Assembly: GCF_016862315.1 (NCBI RefSeq)
Contig: NZ_BOMS01000005.1
Span: 1-64,000, forward strand
From: Actinoplanes palleronii
GTDB lineage: Bacteria; Actinomycetota; Actinomycetes; Mycobacteriales; Micromonosporaceae
DNA length: 64,000 bases
Direction of reading: 5' to 3'
Both the position numbers and the translations under genes were made by a program. This document shows, one piece after another, positions 15,408 to 24,066 of this stretch. How positions within the stretch are numbered: position 1 is the first letter of the stretch; the number at the start of each line of letters is the position of its first letter. The notes beneath the pieces were generated by a model. That model was not told the DNA's origin. It did no database searches and saw only the letters and a list, made by a program, of their open reading frames with translations.

Positions 15408-16492
15408 CGGGCCTGGACGGTCAGGGCACCCACCCCGCCGGACGAGGTGAGCCGGATCCCGTCGTCACCCTTGCCGGACTTCGCCGTCTCGCCCTTGGCC
15501 AGTCCCGTGTCGGTGTCGTCGTAGAGCGTGACCGAGCCGGCGCCCTCCTCGAACGTCGCCCGCACCGGCACCTCGCCGTCGGTGACGATCCGCCAGGTGC
15601 CGATCCCGCCCTTCTCCACGATGCCGATCGCGTCACGCTGGGTGGGCAGCACCAGGTCGACCGTCGACGCGCCGGCGATCAGCGCGACCCCGCCGACCTT
15701 GGCCCCGGACAGGTCGACGCCGGCCTCCTTGACGCCGCCGCGCATCCGGAACGACCAGGTCACCTCGTCGCTGAGCAGCACGTTCAGGCGGGCCGAGCCG
15801 TTCTTGCGGCCGTTCGGGGCGACGGTGACCCGGACCGTGCCGTCGTCCACCACGGCCCGCGCGGTGATCGTGCTGTCCTCACCGACCCCGACCCGGAAGA
15901 AGCCGTTCGTCACGTCACCGACCGCGACCCGCAGCTGCGTGACCCCGCTGGCGAGCTCGAAGGTCGCGGCGTCCGGGATCATCGGCTTCTCCGTCGCGCC
16001 GCCGGTGGGCGCGCCCGGCGCCGCGGCGGACGGCGGCACGGTGACCGGGGCGGTCGACGCGGGCGGTGAGGTGCCGATCGACACCGGCGGGTTGGGCGCC
16101 TGCGCGGAGGGTGCCACGACCACCGGCGCGGGCTCGGCCGGCGCGGGCAGGCTGGTGGACGCCGCGTCACCGCTGGTCCGCACGTAGGAGACCGCGGCGA
16201 AGACGCCGCCGCCGGTCAGCAACAGCACGGCCGCCAGGAAGAGGACCGGTTTCAGGTCCCTTTTCGTCCGGTCGTCGACGTCCTCGGCCGTCCCCTCGCG
16301 CGGCGGCGGCCCGGTGTGCAGGGCCGGGCCGGTCCGGGTGGCGTCCACACCGGGCAGCTCGTAGTGGTCGGCGGGAGGCCCGAGCCGCTGCGGGGCGTCG
16401 GGCCAGTAGTCGGAGATCCGGGGCAGGATCGGGGGCGTTCTGGACGGCTCGTCGGACGGGCTTTCCGTATCGGGCAAAGCTGGACTATCCAC
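15404..16492 (-). CDS. single-pass membrane protein with Pro/Ala linker and beta-helical surface domain (DUF4097-like)
   Basis: 362 residues from the GTG at 16492, chosen because GAGGAG lies 6-7 bases upstream and the longer frame adds only Arg-rich codons. It has a cytoplasmic Pro-rich N-terminus of about 80 residues, a membrane helix at about 84-103 (PVLFLAAVLLLTGGGVFAAV), a Ser/Pro/Ala linker of about 60 residues, then a C-terminal domain of repeated short strands (VTQLRVAVGDVTNGFFRVGV, GVALIAGASTVDLVL, GIGTWRIVTDGEVPV) like DUF4097 or other right-handed beta-helices. It is coupled to the methyltransferase. Function is unknown, and pairing with a methyltransferase is odd for a surface protein. 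Confidence 0.65.
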   Translation of the reverse strand: MDSPALPDTESPSDEPSRTPPILPRISDYWPDAPQRLGPPADHYELPGVDATRTGPALHTGPPPREGTAEDVDDRTKRDLKPVLFLAAVLLLTGGGVFAAVSYVRTSGDAASTSLPAPAEPAPVVVAPSAQAPNPPVSIGTSPPASTAPVTVPPSAAAPGAPTGGATEKPMIPDAATFELASGVTQLRVAVGDVTNGFFRVGVGEDSTITARAVVDDGTVRVTVAPNGRKNGSARLNVLLSDEVTWSFRMRGGVKEAGVDLSGAKVGGVALIAGASTVDLVLPTQRDAIGIVEKGGIGTWRIVTDGEVPVRATFEEGAGSVTLYDDTDTGLAKGETAKSGKGDDGIRLTSSGGVGALTVQAR

Positions 16493-16716
16493 GCAGGTCT
16501 CCTCGATGCGGCCAACCGGCACCCCATGTCCACGCCGGATGGTCCGCCGAGGTATACGCACCGGCTCCGGGTTCGGTTCGGCCGTCCGGACAAAGATTTG
16601 TACGCGGTTCAGGGAAATTGCGGCCCGAACCCCTTGAAATTCGTCACGTAGCCGACAAAGATCCTTATCGCTTCATTAAGTTTTGTTTGCGTCAGGTCCT
16701 GCAGGAAGCGAATTAC
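16493..16716. promoter_or_regulatory. divergent promoter region
   Basis: 224 bp between two outward-facing membrane-protein genes. The half nearest 16716 is AT-enriched (around TTCATTAAGTTTTGTTTGCG at 16671-16690) and should hold the promoter of the AbfB-domain gene. AGGAAG at about 16702 is its ribosome-binding site. Confidence 0.5.
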
Positions 16717-17628
16717 ATGCCGGAAGACGACTCCCACCGGGGACCACGGGTCGGCGGTTGGGTGCCGCCGTATTCCCCCGATGCACTGTCCCCCAAACCG
16801 CCGATCCGGCCCATCACACCCGCCGCATTCCCGCCGGCTCCGATACCGGGTTTCCCCGGTTGGGCCCAGCGGGGCAAACCGCTGCGGCGACGAGCCGCCG
16901 TGGCCGCCGTCGCGCTCGCCACCCTCGGGGTGGCCGCGGCCACCACGGTGATCCTCGGCGACGACGCGGCCCGGACCGCACCGGCCTTCGTGGCCGGGAC
17001 GCTGCCGGCGGTGCCACCGGTGCCACCGCCGGCCGAGCCGGTGATCATCGCGTCGGCCGTGGCCATCAGGTCCAGTTCAAGCCCCATTACCACCGGGAGC
17101 GCTCCCAGTTCCAATCCCGTCGCCAAGCCGTCGAGTCACCGGCAGTCCACCAAGCCGGCGACGAGGTGGCCCTCCCCCAGCAAGGCGCCGGCCGTCACGC
17201 TGAGTGCCGGCTCCACGGTCGCCCTGACCCTTGCCGACAACCCCGGACAGCGCGTCCGGCACCGCAGCTTCATCGGCCGGGTCGATACGATCGGGGCATC
17301 CTCGAAGGCTCTGGATAGGGCCGACTCCAGCTTCACCGTCCGTGTCGGACTGGGAAATTCCGGATGCTCCTCACTCGAATCTGTAAACTACCCTGGCTAT
17401 TTCCTGCGGCACCAGAACTATCAAATCAAGCTGCAGCGGAATGACGGCTCGGATCTGTACCGCCGGGACGCCACTTTCTGTGCGGTCACGATTCGTTCGG
17501 GCGACGCACTCGCGTTGCAGTCCATCAATTATCCGAAACGGTTCGTGGTCGAATCCGACTCCCGGCTCGCCCTGCGGGAGACGTCCGCGGACGGCGCTCT
17601 GGCCCTCGTGCCGGTTGCCGTGAGCTGA
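16717..17628 (+). CDS. membrane-anchored protein with AbfB carbohydrate-binding domain (CBM42-like)
   Basis: 303 residues: a Pro-rich cytoplasmic N-terminus of about 50 residues, a membrane helix at about 57-78 after a Arg-Arg-Arg stop, a Ser/Pro linker to about 160, and a C-terminal AbfB domain (about 165-300). The domain shows SSLESVNYPGYFLRHQNYQI, then DLYRRDATFCAV and LQSINYPKRFVVESDSRL, the beta-trefoil repeats that bind arabinose side chains of arabinoxylan or arabinan. No catalytic domain is attached. The topology (inside Pro-rich tail, outside glycan-binding domain) resembles RsgI-type glycan sensors, but no sigma factor is adjacent. It could instead hold the cell to arabinan; a GH43 arabinanase is encoded at 30925. 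Confidence 0.78.
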   Translation: MPEDDSHRGPRVGGWVPPYSPDALSPKPPIRPITPAAFPPAPIPGFPGWAQRGKPLRRRAAVAAVALATLGVAAATTVILGDDAARTAPAFVAGTLPAVPPVPPPAEPVIIASAVAIRSSSSPITTGSAPSSNPVAKPSSHRQSTKPATRWPSPSKAPAVTLSAGSTVALTLADNPGQRVRHRSFIGRVDTIGASSKALDRADSSFTVRVGLGNSGCSSLESVNYPGYFLRHQNYQIKLQRNDGSDLYRRDATFCAVTIRSGDALALQSINYPKRFVVESDSRLALRETSADGALALVPVAVS

Positions 17629-17669
17629 CCGGCGCTGCCCTTCGGCCCCCCGGGGCAGCGCCCAGCGCG

Positions 17670-17701
17670 AAGGAGCGCCGGCCTCGCGGCCGGCGCTCCT
17701 T
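17670..17701. terminator. intrinsic bidirectional terminator
   Basis: Perfect 14-bp stem: AAGGAGCGCCGGCC pairs with GGCCGGCGCTCCTT around a TCGC loop. It lies 42 bp after the AbfB-protein stop and 70 bp from the convergent GH42 stop, so it can serve both. Confidence 0.8.
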
Positions 17702-17706
17702 CGTCG

Positions 17707-17784
17707 TTCACCGGACGTCACGGGTTTCGTCGTTCACCGGACGTCACGGGTCTTGCCCTTCACCGGACCTCAGGGGTGCAGGAT
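17707..17784. repeat. three 26-bp direct repeats at the 3' end of the GH42 gene
   Basis: TTCACCGGAC recurs at 17707, 17733 and 17759 in 26-bp units (TTCACCGGACGTCACGGG...). The last unit is diverged and runs into the terminal codons of the beta-galactosidase gene (stop at 17770), so the array appears to have been copied from the gene end. Confidence 0.8.
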
Positions 17785-19746
17785 CACCACACCACGCGGT
17801 TCCAGCGTGCCGTCCGCACCGAGGTCGATCGGCTCGGCAGTCCGGTTGATCAGGAACCGGTGCTCGCCACGGCGGGCCAGCTCGACCCGTCCGCGCAGCT
17901 CCGGCGCCAGCTCACTGGTCACGCCGGCGCCGTCCAGCAGCGCGGGCAGCGCCACGGTCAGCCCGTCCCGGCCGAGCCGGGTCGAGACGTACGCCGCGGA
18001 TCCGGCGCCCACCGCGCGCCGGGTGATCGCCGCACGTTCGGCCTGCTCACCGGTCTTGTACCGAGCCAGCACCCGCACCGCCGGATCGGTCACGTCGATC
18101 CGGTCGGTCCAGAGCGTGCCGGCCGTGCCGTCGTCCAGCTCGGCGACCTCGCCGTCGAGCAGCGGGCCGAACTCCTCGATCCGGATGCCGAGCAGGTCAC
18201 GCAGCGCACCCGGATGCCCGCCGAGCCAGATCTGATCGTTCTCGTCCACGATCCCGGAGAAGTACGTGGTGACCAGATGCCCGTGCTCGGCATAGGCGGT
18301 GAGCCGCTCGGCGAGCGCGCCGGGCACCACGTGCAGGACCGGCGCGATCACCATCCGGTAGGTGTCCCAGGCTCCACCGACCGGCACCACGTCGGCCCGG
18401 ATGCCCAGGTTGAGCAGCGCGGTGTACCAGTCCAGCGCCTCCTGGCGGTAGCGCAGCCGGTCGGTCGGGTGCGAGTCGTGCTCGGCGACCCACCACGACT
18501 CCCAGTCGAAGAGGATCGCCACGTCGGCCGGCACCCGGGCGCTCCCCGCGAGTGCCCCGAGATCACCGAGCCGGCCCCCGAGCGCGGCCACGTCCCGGAA
18601 CAGGTCGCTGTCCTCACCGGCGTGCGGCAGCATCGCCGAGTGGTACTTCTCCGCGCCGGCCTTCGACTGCCGCCACTGGAAGAAGCAGACCGCGTCGGCG
18701 CCGTGCGCCACGTGGGTGAGCGCGTCCCGGTGCAGCTCACCGGGCTTCTTCGCCACGTTGATCGGCTGCCAGTTGACCGCGCTGGTGGAGTGCTCCATCA
18801 GGAACCACGGCTGACCGCCGGCGATGTTGCCGGTCAGGTTGGCCGAGAACGACAGCTCGTCGCGGGCCTGCGGGCCGGGCAGCACGTAGTGGTCGTTGGA
18901 GACGAAGTCCACCTCGGATGCCCAGTCCGCGTAGTTCATCGTCTTCATCTCGCCCATCACCATGAAGTTCGTGGTGACCGGGACGTCCGGGCTGAGCTCG
19001 CGCAGCAGGTCGCGCTCGGCGATCAGGTGATCCTTGAGCGCGTCCGAGGAGAACCGCTTGAAGTCGAGCTGCTGGGTCGGGTTGGGGTGGGTCGCCGCCT
19101 GCCGGGGCGGGATGATCTGGTCCCAGTCGGAGTAGCGCTGTGACCAGAAGTCGGTGCCCCACGCCTCGTTCAGCCCGTCCAGCGTGACGTACCGGTCCCG
19201 CAGCCAGGTGCGGAACGCGGTCGCCGCGTCGTCCGAGAAGTCGTAGACGTTGTGGCAGCCCAGCTCGTTGTTGACGTGCCAGGCGACCACGGCCGGGTGC
19301 TTGCCGTACCGGGTGGCCAGGGCGCGGACCAGGCGCAGCGCGTGCGCCCGGAACACCGGCGAGGTGGGCCGCCAGTGCTGGCGGCCGCCCGACCAGATCG
19401 TGTTGCCGTGCTTGTCGACCGGCAGGATCTCCGGGTGCCGGGCGGTCAGCCACGGCGGCGGGGAGGCGGTGGCGGTGGCCAGGTCGACCGCGATGCCACC
19501 GGCGTGCAGCAGCTCGATCACCTCGTCCAGCCAGCCGAAGTCGTACACCTCGGGCCGTGGCTGGATCCGGGCCCAGGAGAAGATCGCCAGCGAGACGATG
19601 GTGACTCCGGCGGCCTGCATCGCCCGGACGTCCTCGGCCCACACCTCGCGGGGCCACTGCTCGGGGTTGTAATCGGCGCCGTACTCGATCCGGGGTGCCC
19701 CGGCGCGGCGGAGCCAGCGCCGGGGCGTCGTGTCGTCGATGGTCAT
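17770..19746 (-). CDS. GH42 family beta-galactosidase
   Basis: 658 residues, full length for GH42. The N-terminal TIM barrel begins EYGADYNPEQWP. The acid/base Glu161 is in AWHVNNELGCHN and the nucleophile Glu318 in WFLMEHSTSAVNWQP. The trimerisation and C-terminal beta domains follow (ILFDWESWW, HLVTTYFSGIVDENDQIW). There is no signal peptide, so it hydrolyses imported beta-galactosides or galacto-oligosaccharides in the cytoplasm. It is the last gene of the LacI-controlled operon and its ATG overlaps the binding-protein stop (ATGA). Some GH42 enzymes prefer alpha-arabinosides, so arabinogalactan fragments are also plausible substrates. Confidence 0.93.
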   Translation of the reverse strand: MTIDDTTPRRWLRRAGAPRIEYGADYNPEQWPREVWAEDVRAMQAAGVTIVSLAIFSWARIQPRPEVYDFGWLDEVIELLHAGGIAVDLATATASPPPWLTARHPEILPVDKHGNTIWSGGRQHWRPTSPVFRAHALRLVRALATRYGKHPAVVAWHVNNELGCHNVYDFSDDAATAFRTWLRDRYVTLDGLNEAWGTDFWSQRYSDWDQIIPPRQAATHPNPTQQLDFKRFSSDALKDHLIAERDLLRELSPDVPVTTNFMVMGEMKTMNYADWASEVDFVSNDHYVLPGPQARDELSFSANLTGNIAGGQPWFLMEHSTSAVNWQPINVAKKPGELHRDALTHVAHGADAVCFFQWRQSKAGAEKYHSAMLPHAGEDSDLFRDVAALGGRLGDLGALAGSARVPADVAILFDWESWWVAEHDSHPTDRLRYRQEALDWYTALLNLGIRADVVPVGGAWDTYRMVIAPVLHVVPGALAERLTAYAEHGHLVTTYFSGIVDENDQIWLGGHPGALRDLLGIRIEEFGPLLDGEVAELDDGTAGTLWTDRIDVTDPAVRVLARYKTGEQAERAAITRRAVGAGSAAYVSTRLGRDGLTVALPALLDGAGVTSELAPELRGRVELARRGEHRFLINRTAEPIDLGADGTLEPRGVVILHP

Positions 19747-21083
19747 TTAATCGTGAAGCCCTGTTCCTGGCCGTACTTGGTGGACGCTTCCTGCCAGGCC
19801 TTCAGGCCGTCCTGCAGGGTGCTGCCGCCGGTGTAGGCCTTGCCGACGGAGTCGTTGAAGACGCTGTTCGCGTAGACCTGGAACGGCAGGTAGCTCCAGC
19901 CGGTCGCGACCTGGGTGGCCGCCTCGGACAGCACCTCGTTGGCCTTCTGGCCGCCCAGGTACGGGAACTCCTTGTTCTTGAAGGCGTCCGCGGTGAGCTG
20001 CGCGGTGGTGGCCGGGAACGCGCCCTCGTCGGTGCGGATCTGCGCGCCGTCGCCGACCGTGGCGTACTTCAGGAAGCCGTAGGCGAGGGTCTTCGCCTGG
20101 CTCGCCTCGGTGACCGCCAGCGAACTGCCGCCGTTCTCCGCGGTCACCTTCTCGCCGGCCGCCCACTGCGGCATCGGCGCGACGCGCCACTTGCCGGACG
20201 CGGCCTTCACACCGGACTCCAGGTTCGGCGGCATCCAGGCGCCGATCACCAGGCTGGCGATGGTGCCGTCACCGAGACCCTTGTACCAGGCGTCGCTCCA
20301 GCCCGGGGTCGGCGCGAGCAGCTTCTTGTCGACCAGCCCCTGCCACAGGCCGGTCCACTTCTTGGTGCCCTCGTCGTCGAAGTTGACCGTGACATCGGTG
20401 CCCTCGACCTTGTACGGCCGGCCGCCGGCCTGCCAGATCATGCTGGTGGTGAAGCCCGCGTCACCGCTGTCGCTGGTGATGTACGACTTCGGGTTCGCCG
20501 TGTGCAGCTTCTCGGCCGCGGTGGCGTACTCCTCCCAGGTGGTCGGGACGGCGATCTTGTACTTGTCGAAGACCTCCTTGTTGTAGAAGAGCGCCATCGG
20601 GCCGGAGTCCATCGGCAGGCCGTAGATCTTCTCGCCGGAGTGCACCGAGGTCCACGGGCCCGGGGAGAACGTGCCGTCCAGCGCCTTGGCGCCGTACGCG
20701 CTCAGGTCGGTGACCGCCTTGGAGAGCGAGAACTGCGGCAGCGCGAAGTACTCGATCTGCGCCAGGTCCGGCACCCCGGTGCCCGCCTTGACCGCGTTCT
20801 GCAGCGCGGTGTACTGGTCGTTGCCGGAACCGGCGTTGACCAGGTTCACCTTGACCTTGGGGTACTTGGTCTGGAACTGGGCGACGACCTTGGTGAGGGT
20901 GGGCTCCCAGGCCCACACCGTCAGGTTGCCACCGGCCTGCAGCGCCGCCTCGACATCGGCGTCGGAGACCGTGGTCGCCGCGGGTGCCTCGTCGGTGCTG
21001 TCGTCGGAGGATCCGCAACCAGCGGCGAGGAGGGTTATCGACATGGCGGCGCCGAGGAGCGCGCGCCGGCGGGTCATTCTCAT
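19743..21083 (-). CDS. ABC transporter sugar-binding lipoprotein (family 1)
   Basis: About 446 residues. The signal MTRRRALLGAAMSITLLAAG with lipobox AAGC marks a lipoprotein, possibly Tat-exported. The mature part is a cluster B sugar-binding protein (LTVWAWEPTLTKVVAQFQ, YGLPMDSGPMALFYNKEVF). Three ATGs lie close together; the one at 21083 has AAAGAG at proper spacing, whereas the one at 21089 abuts it. It delivers oligosaccharide to the two permeases encoded upstream. The ATPase is not in the operon, which is usual in actinobacteria where a shared MsiK-type ATPase serves many sugar importers. Confidence 0.92.
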   Translation of the reverse strand: MRMTRRRALLGAAMSITLLAAGCGSSDDSTDEAPAATTVSDADVEAALQAGGNLTVWAWEPTLTKVVAQFQTKYPKVKVNLVNAGSGNDQYTALQNAVKAGTGVPDLAQIEYFALPQFSLSKAVTDLSAYGAKALDGTFSPGPWTSVHSGEKIYGLPMDSGPMALFYNKEVFDKYKIAVPTTWEEYATAAEKLHTANPKSYITSDSGDAGFTTSMIWQAGGRPYKVEGTDVTVNFDDEGTKKWTGLWQGLVDKKLLAPTPGWSDAWYKGLGDGTIASLVIGAWMPPNLESGVKAASGKWRVAPMPQWAAGEKVTAENGGSSLAVTEASQAKTLAYGFLKYATVGDGAQIRTDEGAFPATTAQLTADAFKNKEFPYLGGQKANEVLSEAATQVATGWSYLPFQVYANSVFNDSVGKAYTGGSTLQDGLKAWQEASTKYGQEQGFTIK

Positions 21084-21111
21084 GCGCATCTCTTTCTTGC
21101 TCGGTGGGGGG

Positions 21112-22020
21112 TTACTGCTTGACGCTGCCCGCGGCCAGACCCGACTGCCAGTAACGCTGGAGCAGCAGGAAGGCCGCGATGAGCGGGATGACGGCGAGCA
21201 GGGATCCGGTGATCACCAGGTTGAAGACGACGTCGCCGCCGACCGTCTGGGACTGCTGGTTCCAGGTGTAGATGCCCAGCGTGATCGGGTACAGGTGGCG
21301 GTCCTTCAGCATGATCAGCGGCAGGAACAGGTTGTTCCAGGTCATGACCACGTTGAAGAGCAGAGCCGTGACGGTGCCGGGTGCCAGCAGCGGCAGGGCC
21401 AGTTTGAAGAAGATGCGGAACTCGCCGGCCCCGTCGACCCGGGCCGACTCGAGGATCTCGTTCGGCACCGCCTCGTTGGAGAACGTCCACATCAGGTAGA
21501 GGCTGAACGGGGCCATCAGCGTCGGGATGATCACGGCCCACGGGCTGTCGGTGATGCCCATCTTCGCGAACAGCAGGAAGGTCGGCACGGCCAGCGCGGT
21601 CGGCGGCACCGCCACCGCGCCGAGGATCACCGCGAAGACCGCCCGGCGGCCACGGAAGGCGAACTTCGACAGGCCGTACCCGGCGAGCGTGGACAGCAGC
21701 GTCGCTCCGCCGGCGCCGGCCACCACGTAGAAGACCGTGTTGAGCAGCCAGCGCGGGTAGATGCCGTCCTGGTAGGTGAAGACCCGGCCGATGTTGTCGA
21801 AGAGCGCGAAGTCGTCGGCGAACCACAGCCCGAACGAGTCGAGCAGCCCCTCCTGGGTCTTGGTCGCGCTGATCAGCAGCCAGGCCAGCGGCAACAGGGT
21901 GTAGGCGACCATCAGCGCGGTCACCACGGTGAGCGTCTTGTTCCTCGGCTGCGCCTGACGGCGCTTCTTCGGCAGAGGTTGGCGGCGCGCCGCCGGGCGG
22001 ATCGTGGGTGCGGCGACCAT
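21112..22020 (-). CDS. ABC sugar transporter permease (MalG-like)
   Basis: 302 residues, six predicted membrane helices starting at about residue 30 after a basic tail. The cytoplasmic EAA loop that docks the ATPase is present (EILESARVDGAGEFRIFFKL). Its ATG shares one base with the stop of the upstream permease (TGATG). It forms the heterodimeric channel with the 22020-22886 product for import of the sugar bound by the adjacent lipoprotein. Confidence 0.93.
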   Translation of the reverse strand: MVAAPTIRPAARRQPLPKKRRQAQPRNKTLTVVTALMVAYTLLPLAWLLISATKTQEGLLDSFGLWFADDFALFDNIGRVFTYQDGIYPRWLLNTVFYVVAGAGGATLLSTLAGYGLSKFAFRGRRAVFAVILGAVAVPPTALAVPTFLLFAKMGITDSPWAVIIPTLMAPFSLYLMWTFSNEAVPNEILESARVDGAGEFRIFFKLALPLLAPGTVTALLFNVVMTWNNLFLPLIMLKDRHLYPITLGIYTWNQQSQTVGGDVVFNLVITGSLLAVIPLIAAFLLLQRYWQSGLAAGSVKQ

Positions 22021-22886
22021 CAACCGGCCTTTCGTACGGCACGGGCCTGCACGAGGTAGGCGACGAGCATCGTGATCAGCCCCATCACCACAGCGACCGT
22101 GGCCGAGTAGTTGTACTGCTGGCCACCGAAGGACAGCTGCCAGGCGTAGTAGTTCGGGGCGAAGTAGGTGAGGATCGCGTTCGGCGCGATGGTCTTGAGC
22201 ACCACCGGCTCGGTGAACATCTGGAAGCTGCCGATGATGGAGAACATCGTGGTGATCAGGAGCGGCCCGCGCAGGGCGGGCAGCTTGATCGCCCGGATGA
22301 TCCGCCACTGCCCGGCGCCGTCGATGGCCGCCGCCTCGTAGAGCGAGGTGTCCACGACGCGCAGCGCCGAGTACAGGATCAGCATGTTGTAGCCGACGAA
22401 CTCCCAGGTCACGATGTTGCCGATGGAGGCGAGCACCAGGTCCGGGGCGAGCGGGTCGGGCAGGTGCACGCCGAAGTAGTCGTTGATGTTGCCGACCAGG
22501 CCGAACCGGTCGCCGTAGATGAAGCCCCACATCAGGGTGGCCACGACGGCGGGCACCGCGTAGGGCAGGAAGATCGAGATGCGGAAGAACGCCGCACCGT
22601 AGAGCCGCCCGCTGTCGATGGCCAGCGCGATCAGCAGGGCCAGCAGCAACATGATCGGCACCTGGACGACCATGAAGAGCGAGACCCGGCCGACCGCCGA
22701 CCAGAACTGCGGGTCGTGCAGCGCCTTGGTGTAGTTCTCCGCGCCGACGAAGCTGGTGCCGCCGATCAGCCGGGTGCGGTACAGGCTGAGGTAGACCGAG
22801 TAGACGATCGGTGCGAGGAAGACCAGCGCGAACACCGCCAGGAACGGGGCTACGAACTGCCAGCCGATCCAGGTACGACGTGTCAC
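22020..22886 (-). CDS. ABC sugar transporter permease (MalF-like)
   Basis: 288 residues with six membrane helices and the EAA loop LYEAAAIDGAGQWRIIRAIK. It is the first gene of the operon, transcribed away from the lacI-type regulator. The two palindromic operators at 22919 and 22953 lie just upstream of its start, so it should be repressed by that regulator and induced by a galactoside or a derivative. Confidence 0.93.
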   Translation of the reverse strand: MTRRTWIGWQFVAPFLAVFALVFLAPIVYSVYLSLYRTRLIGGTSFVGAENYTKALHDPQFWSAVGRVSLFMVVQVPIMLLLALLIALAIDSGRLYGAAFFRISIFLPYAVPAVVATLMWGFIYGDRFGLVGNINDYFGVHLPDPLAPDLVLASIGNIVTWEFVGYNMLILYSALRVVDTSLYEAAAIDGAGQWRIIRAIKLPALRGPLLITTMFSIIGSFQMFTEPVVLKTIAPNAILTYFAPNYYAWQLSFGGQQYNYSATVAVVMGLITMLVAYLVQARAVRKAG

Positions 22887-22918
22887 TGTGCCTCCTTTAC
22901 GTTCGAAGTCGTTGGGGG

Positions 22919-22968
22919 ATGTTTACGTAAACATGTTTGGCAACGATCGGAAATGTTTACGCAAACAT
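22919..22968. promoter_or_regulatory. pair of LacI-family operators
   Basis: ATGTTTACGTAAACAT at 22919-22934 is a perfect 16-bp palindrome. ATGTTTACGCAAACAT at 22953-22968 is the same site with a single changed base. They are 34 bp apart, about three helical turns. Both lie in the gap between the divergent permease operon and regulator gene, so binding would shut both down and may loop or stack two dimers. Confidence 0.88.
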
Positions 22969-23049
22969 GTGTGCGGTATCGTGACACGGGTCACCAGGCC
23001 GGTCAAGGAGTTCACCATCGAAACGCAGCGCCTCCGCGGGGGATCGGAC

Positions 23050-24066
23050 GTGCCCGGCGGTCGCCGGAAACAACGGGTCTCGATGGCCGACGTCGCCAAG
23101 CTGGCCGGGGTCTCCTCACAGACCGTGTCCCGGGTCGCCAACGGGCAGGCCGGCGTCGTCGAGTCCACCCGTGAGCAGGTCCTGGCCGCCATGCGTGAGC
23201 TGGGCTATCGGCCGAACAGCGCGGCCCGCTCGCTGCGCTACGGCCGCTTCAACACCCTAGGCGTGATCCTCTTCGGGCTCAGCTCGACCGGAAACAGCCG
23301 CACCGTCGAGGCGATCGCGACACAGGCCGCCACCGCGGGGTACGCGACCACCCTGATCCCGGTCGGCGCGCCCACCCAGGACAACGTCCTCGGCGCGTTC
23401 ACCAGGATGGGCGAACTCGCCGTCGACGGCGTCATCGTGATCATCGAGATCCACCTGCTGGACGCGACCTCGGTCGCGCTGCCGCCCGGCGTGCACGCGG
23501 TGGTGGTCGACTCGGACGCCGGCGAGCGGTACCCGGTGGTCGACACCGACCAGGCCGACGGCGCCCGGCAGGCCGTCCGGCACCTGCTCGAGCTCGGCCA
23601 CCCGACGGTGTGGCACCTGGCCGGTCCCGCCGAGTCCTACGCGTCCGAACGCCGCGCGCTGGCCTGGCGGACCGTGCTGGAGGAGGCCGGCCGGCCGGTC
23701 CCGGCGATCACGCGCGGTGACTGGTCGGCGGAGAGCGGCTATCGCGCCGGGCTCACCCTGCCGGCCGACTGCACCGCGGTCTTCGCGGCCAACGACCAGA
23801 TGGCGCTGGGGGTGCTGCGGGCGCTGCACGAGCGCGGACGGCGGGTGCCGGAGGACGTCAGCGTGGTCGGTTTCGACGACATCGCCGACGCGTCGTCCTA
23901 TTTGCCGCCGCTGACCACCGTGCACCAGGACTTCGCCGAGGTGGGACGGCGCTGCGTGCAGGCGCTGCTGGACCAGATCGCCTCGGGCCCGGCCGCCCCC
24001 GGCACCGACCTGGTCCGCACCCACCTGGTCATCCGCAACAGCACCGCCCCCCACCACAGCGTGTGA
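23050..24066 (+). CDS. LacI-family transcriptional regulator
   Basis: 338 residues from the GTG at 23050, preceded by GGGGGA at good spacing. The frame is open further upstream but crosses the operators. The N-terminal helix-turn-helix is VSMADVAKLAGVSSQTVSRV with hinge helix NSAARSLRYGR. The periplasmic-binding-protein-like effector domain ends with the usual VVGFDDIADASSYLPPLTTV. It should repress the galactoside uptake and GH42 operon and itself through the two adjacent palindromes. Its last codons lie inside the first unit of a 61-bp tandem repeat. Confidence 0.94.
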   Translation: MPGGRRKQRVSMADVAKLAGVSSQTVSRVANGQAGVVESTREQVLAAMRELGYRPNSAARSLRYGRFNTLGVILFGLSSTGNSRTVEAIATQAATAGYATTLIPVGAPTQDNVLGAFTRMGELAVDGVIVIIEIHLLDATSVALPPGVHAVVVDSDAGERYPVVDTDQADGARQAVRHLLELGHPTVWHLAGPAESYASERRALAWRTVLEEAGRPVPAITRGDWSAESGYRAGLTLPADCTAVFAANDQMALGVLRALHERGRRVPEDVSVVGFDDIADASSYLPPLTTVHQDFAEVGRRCVQALLDQIASGPAAPGTDLVRTHLVIRNSTAPHHSV

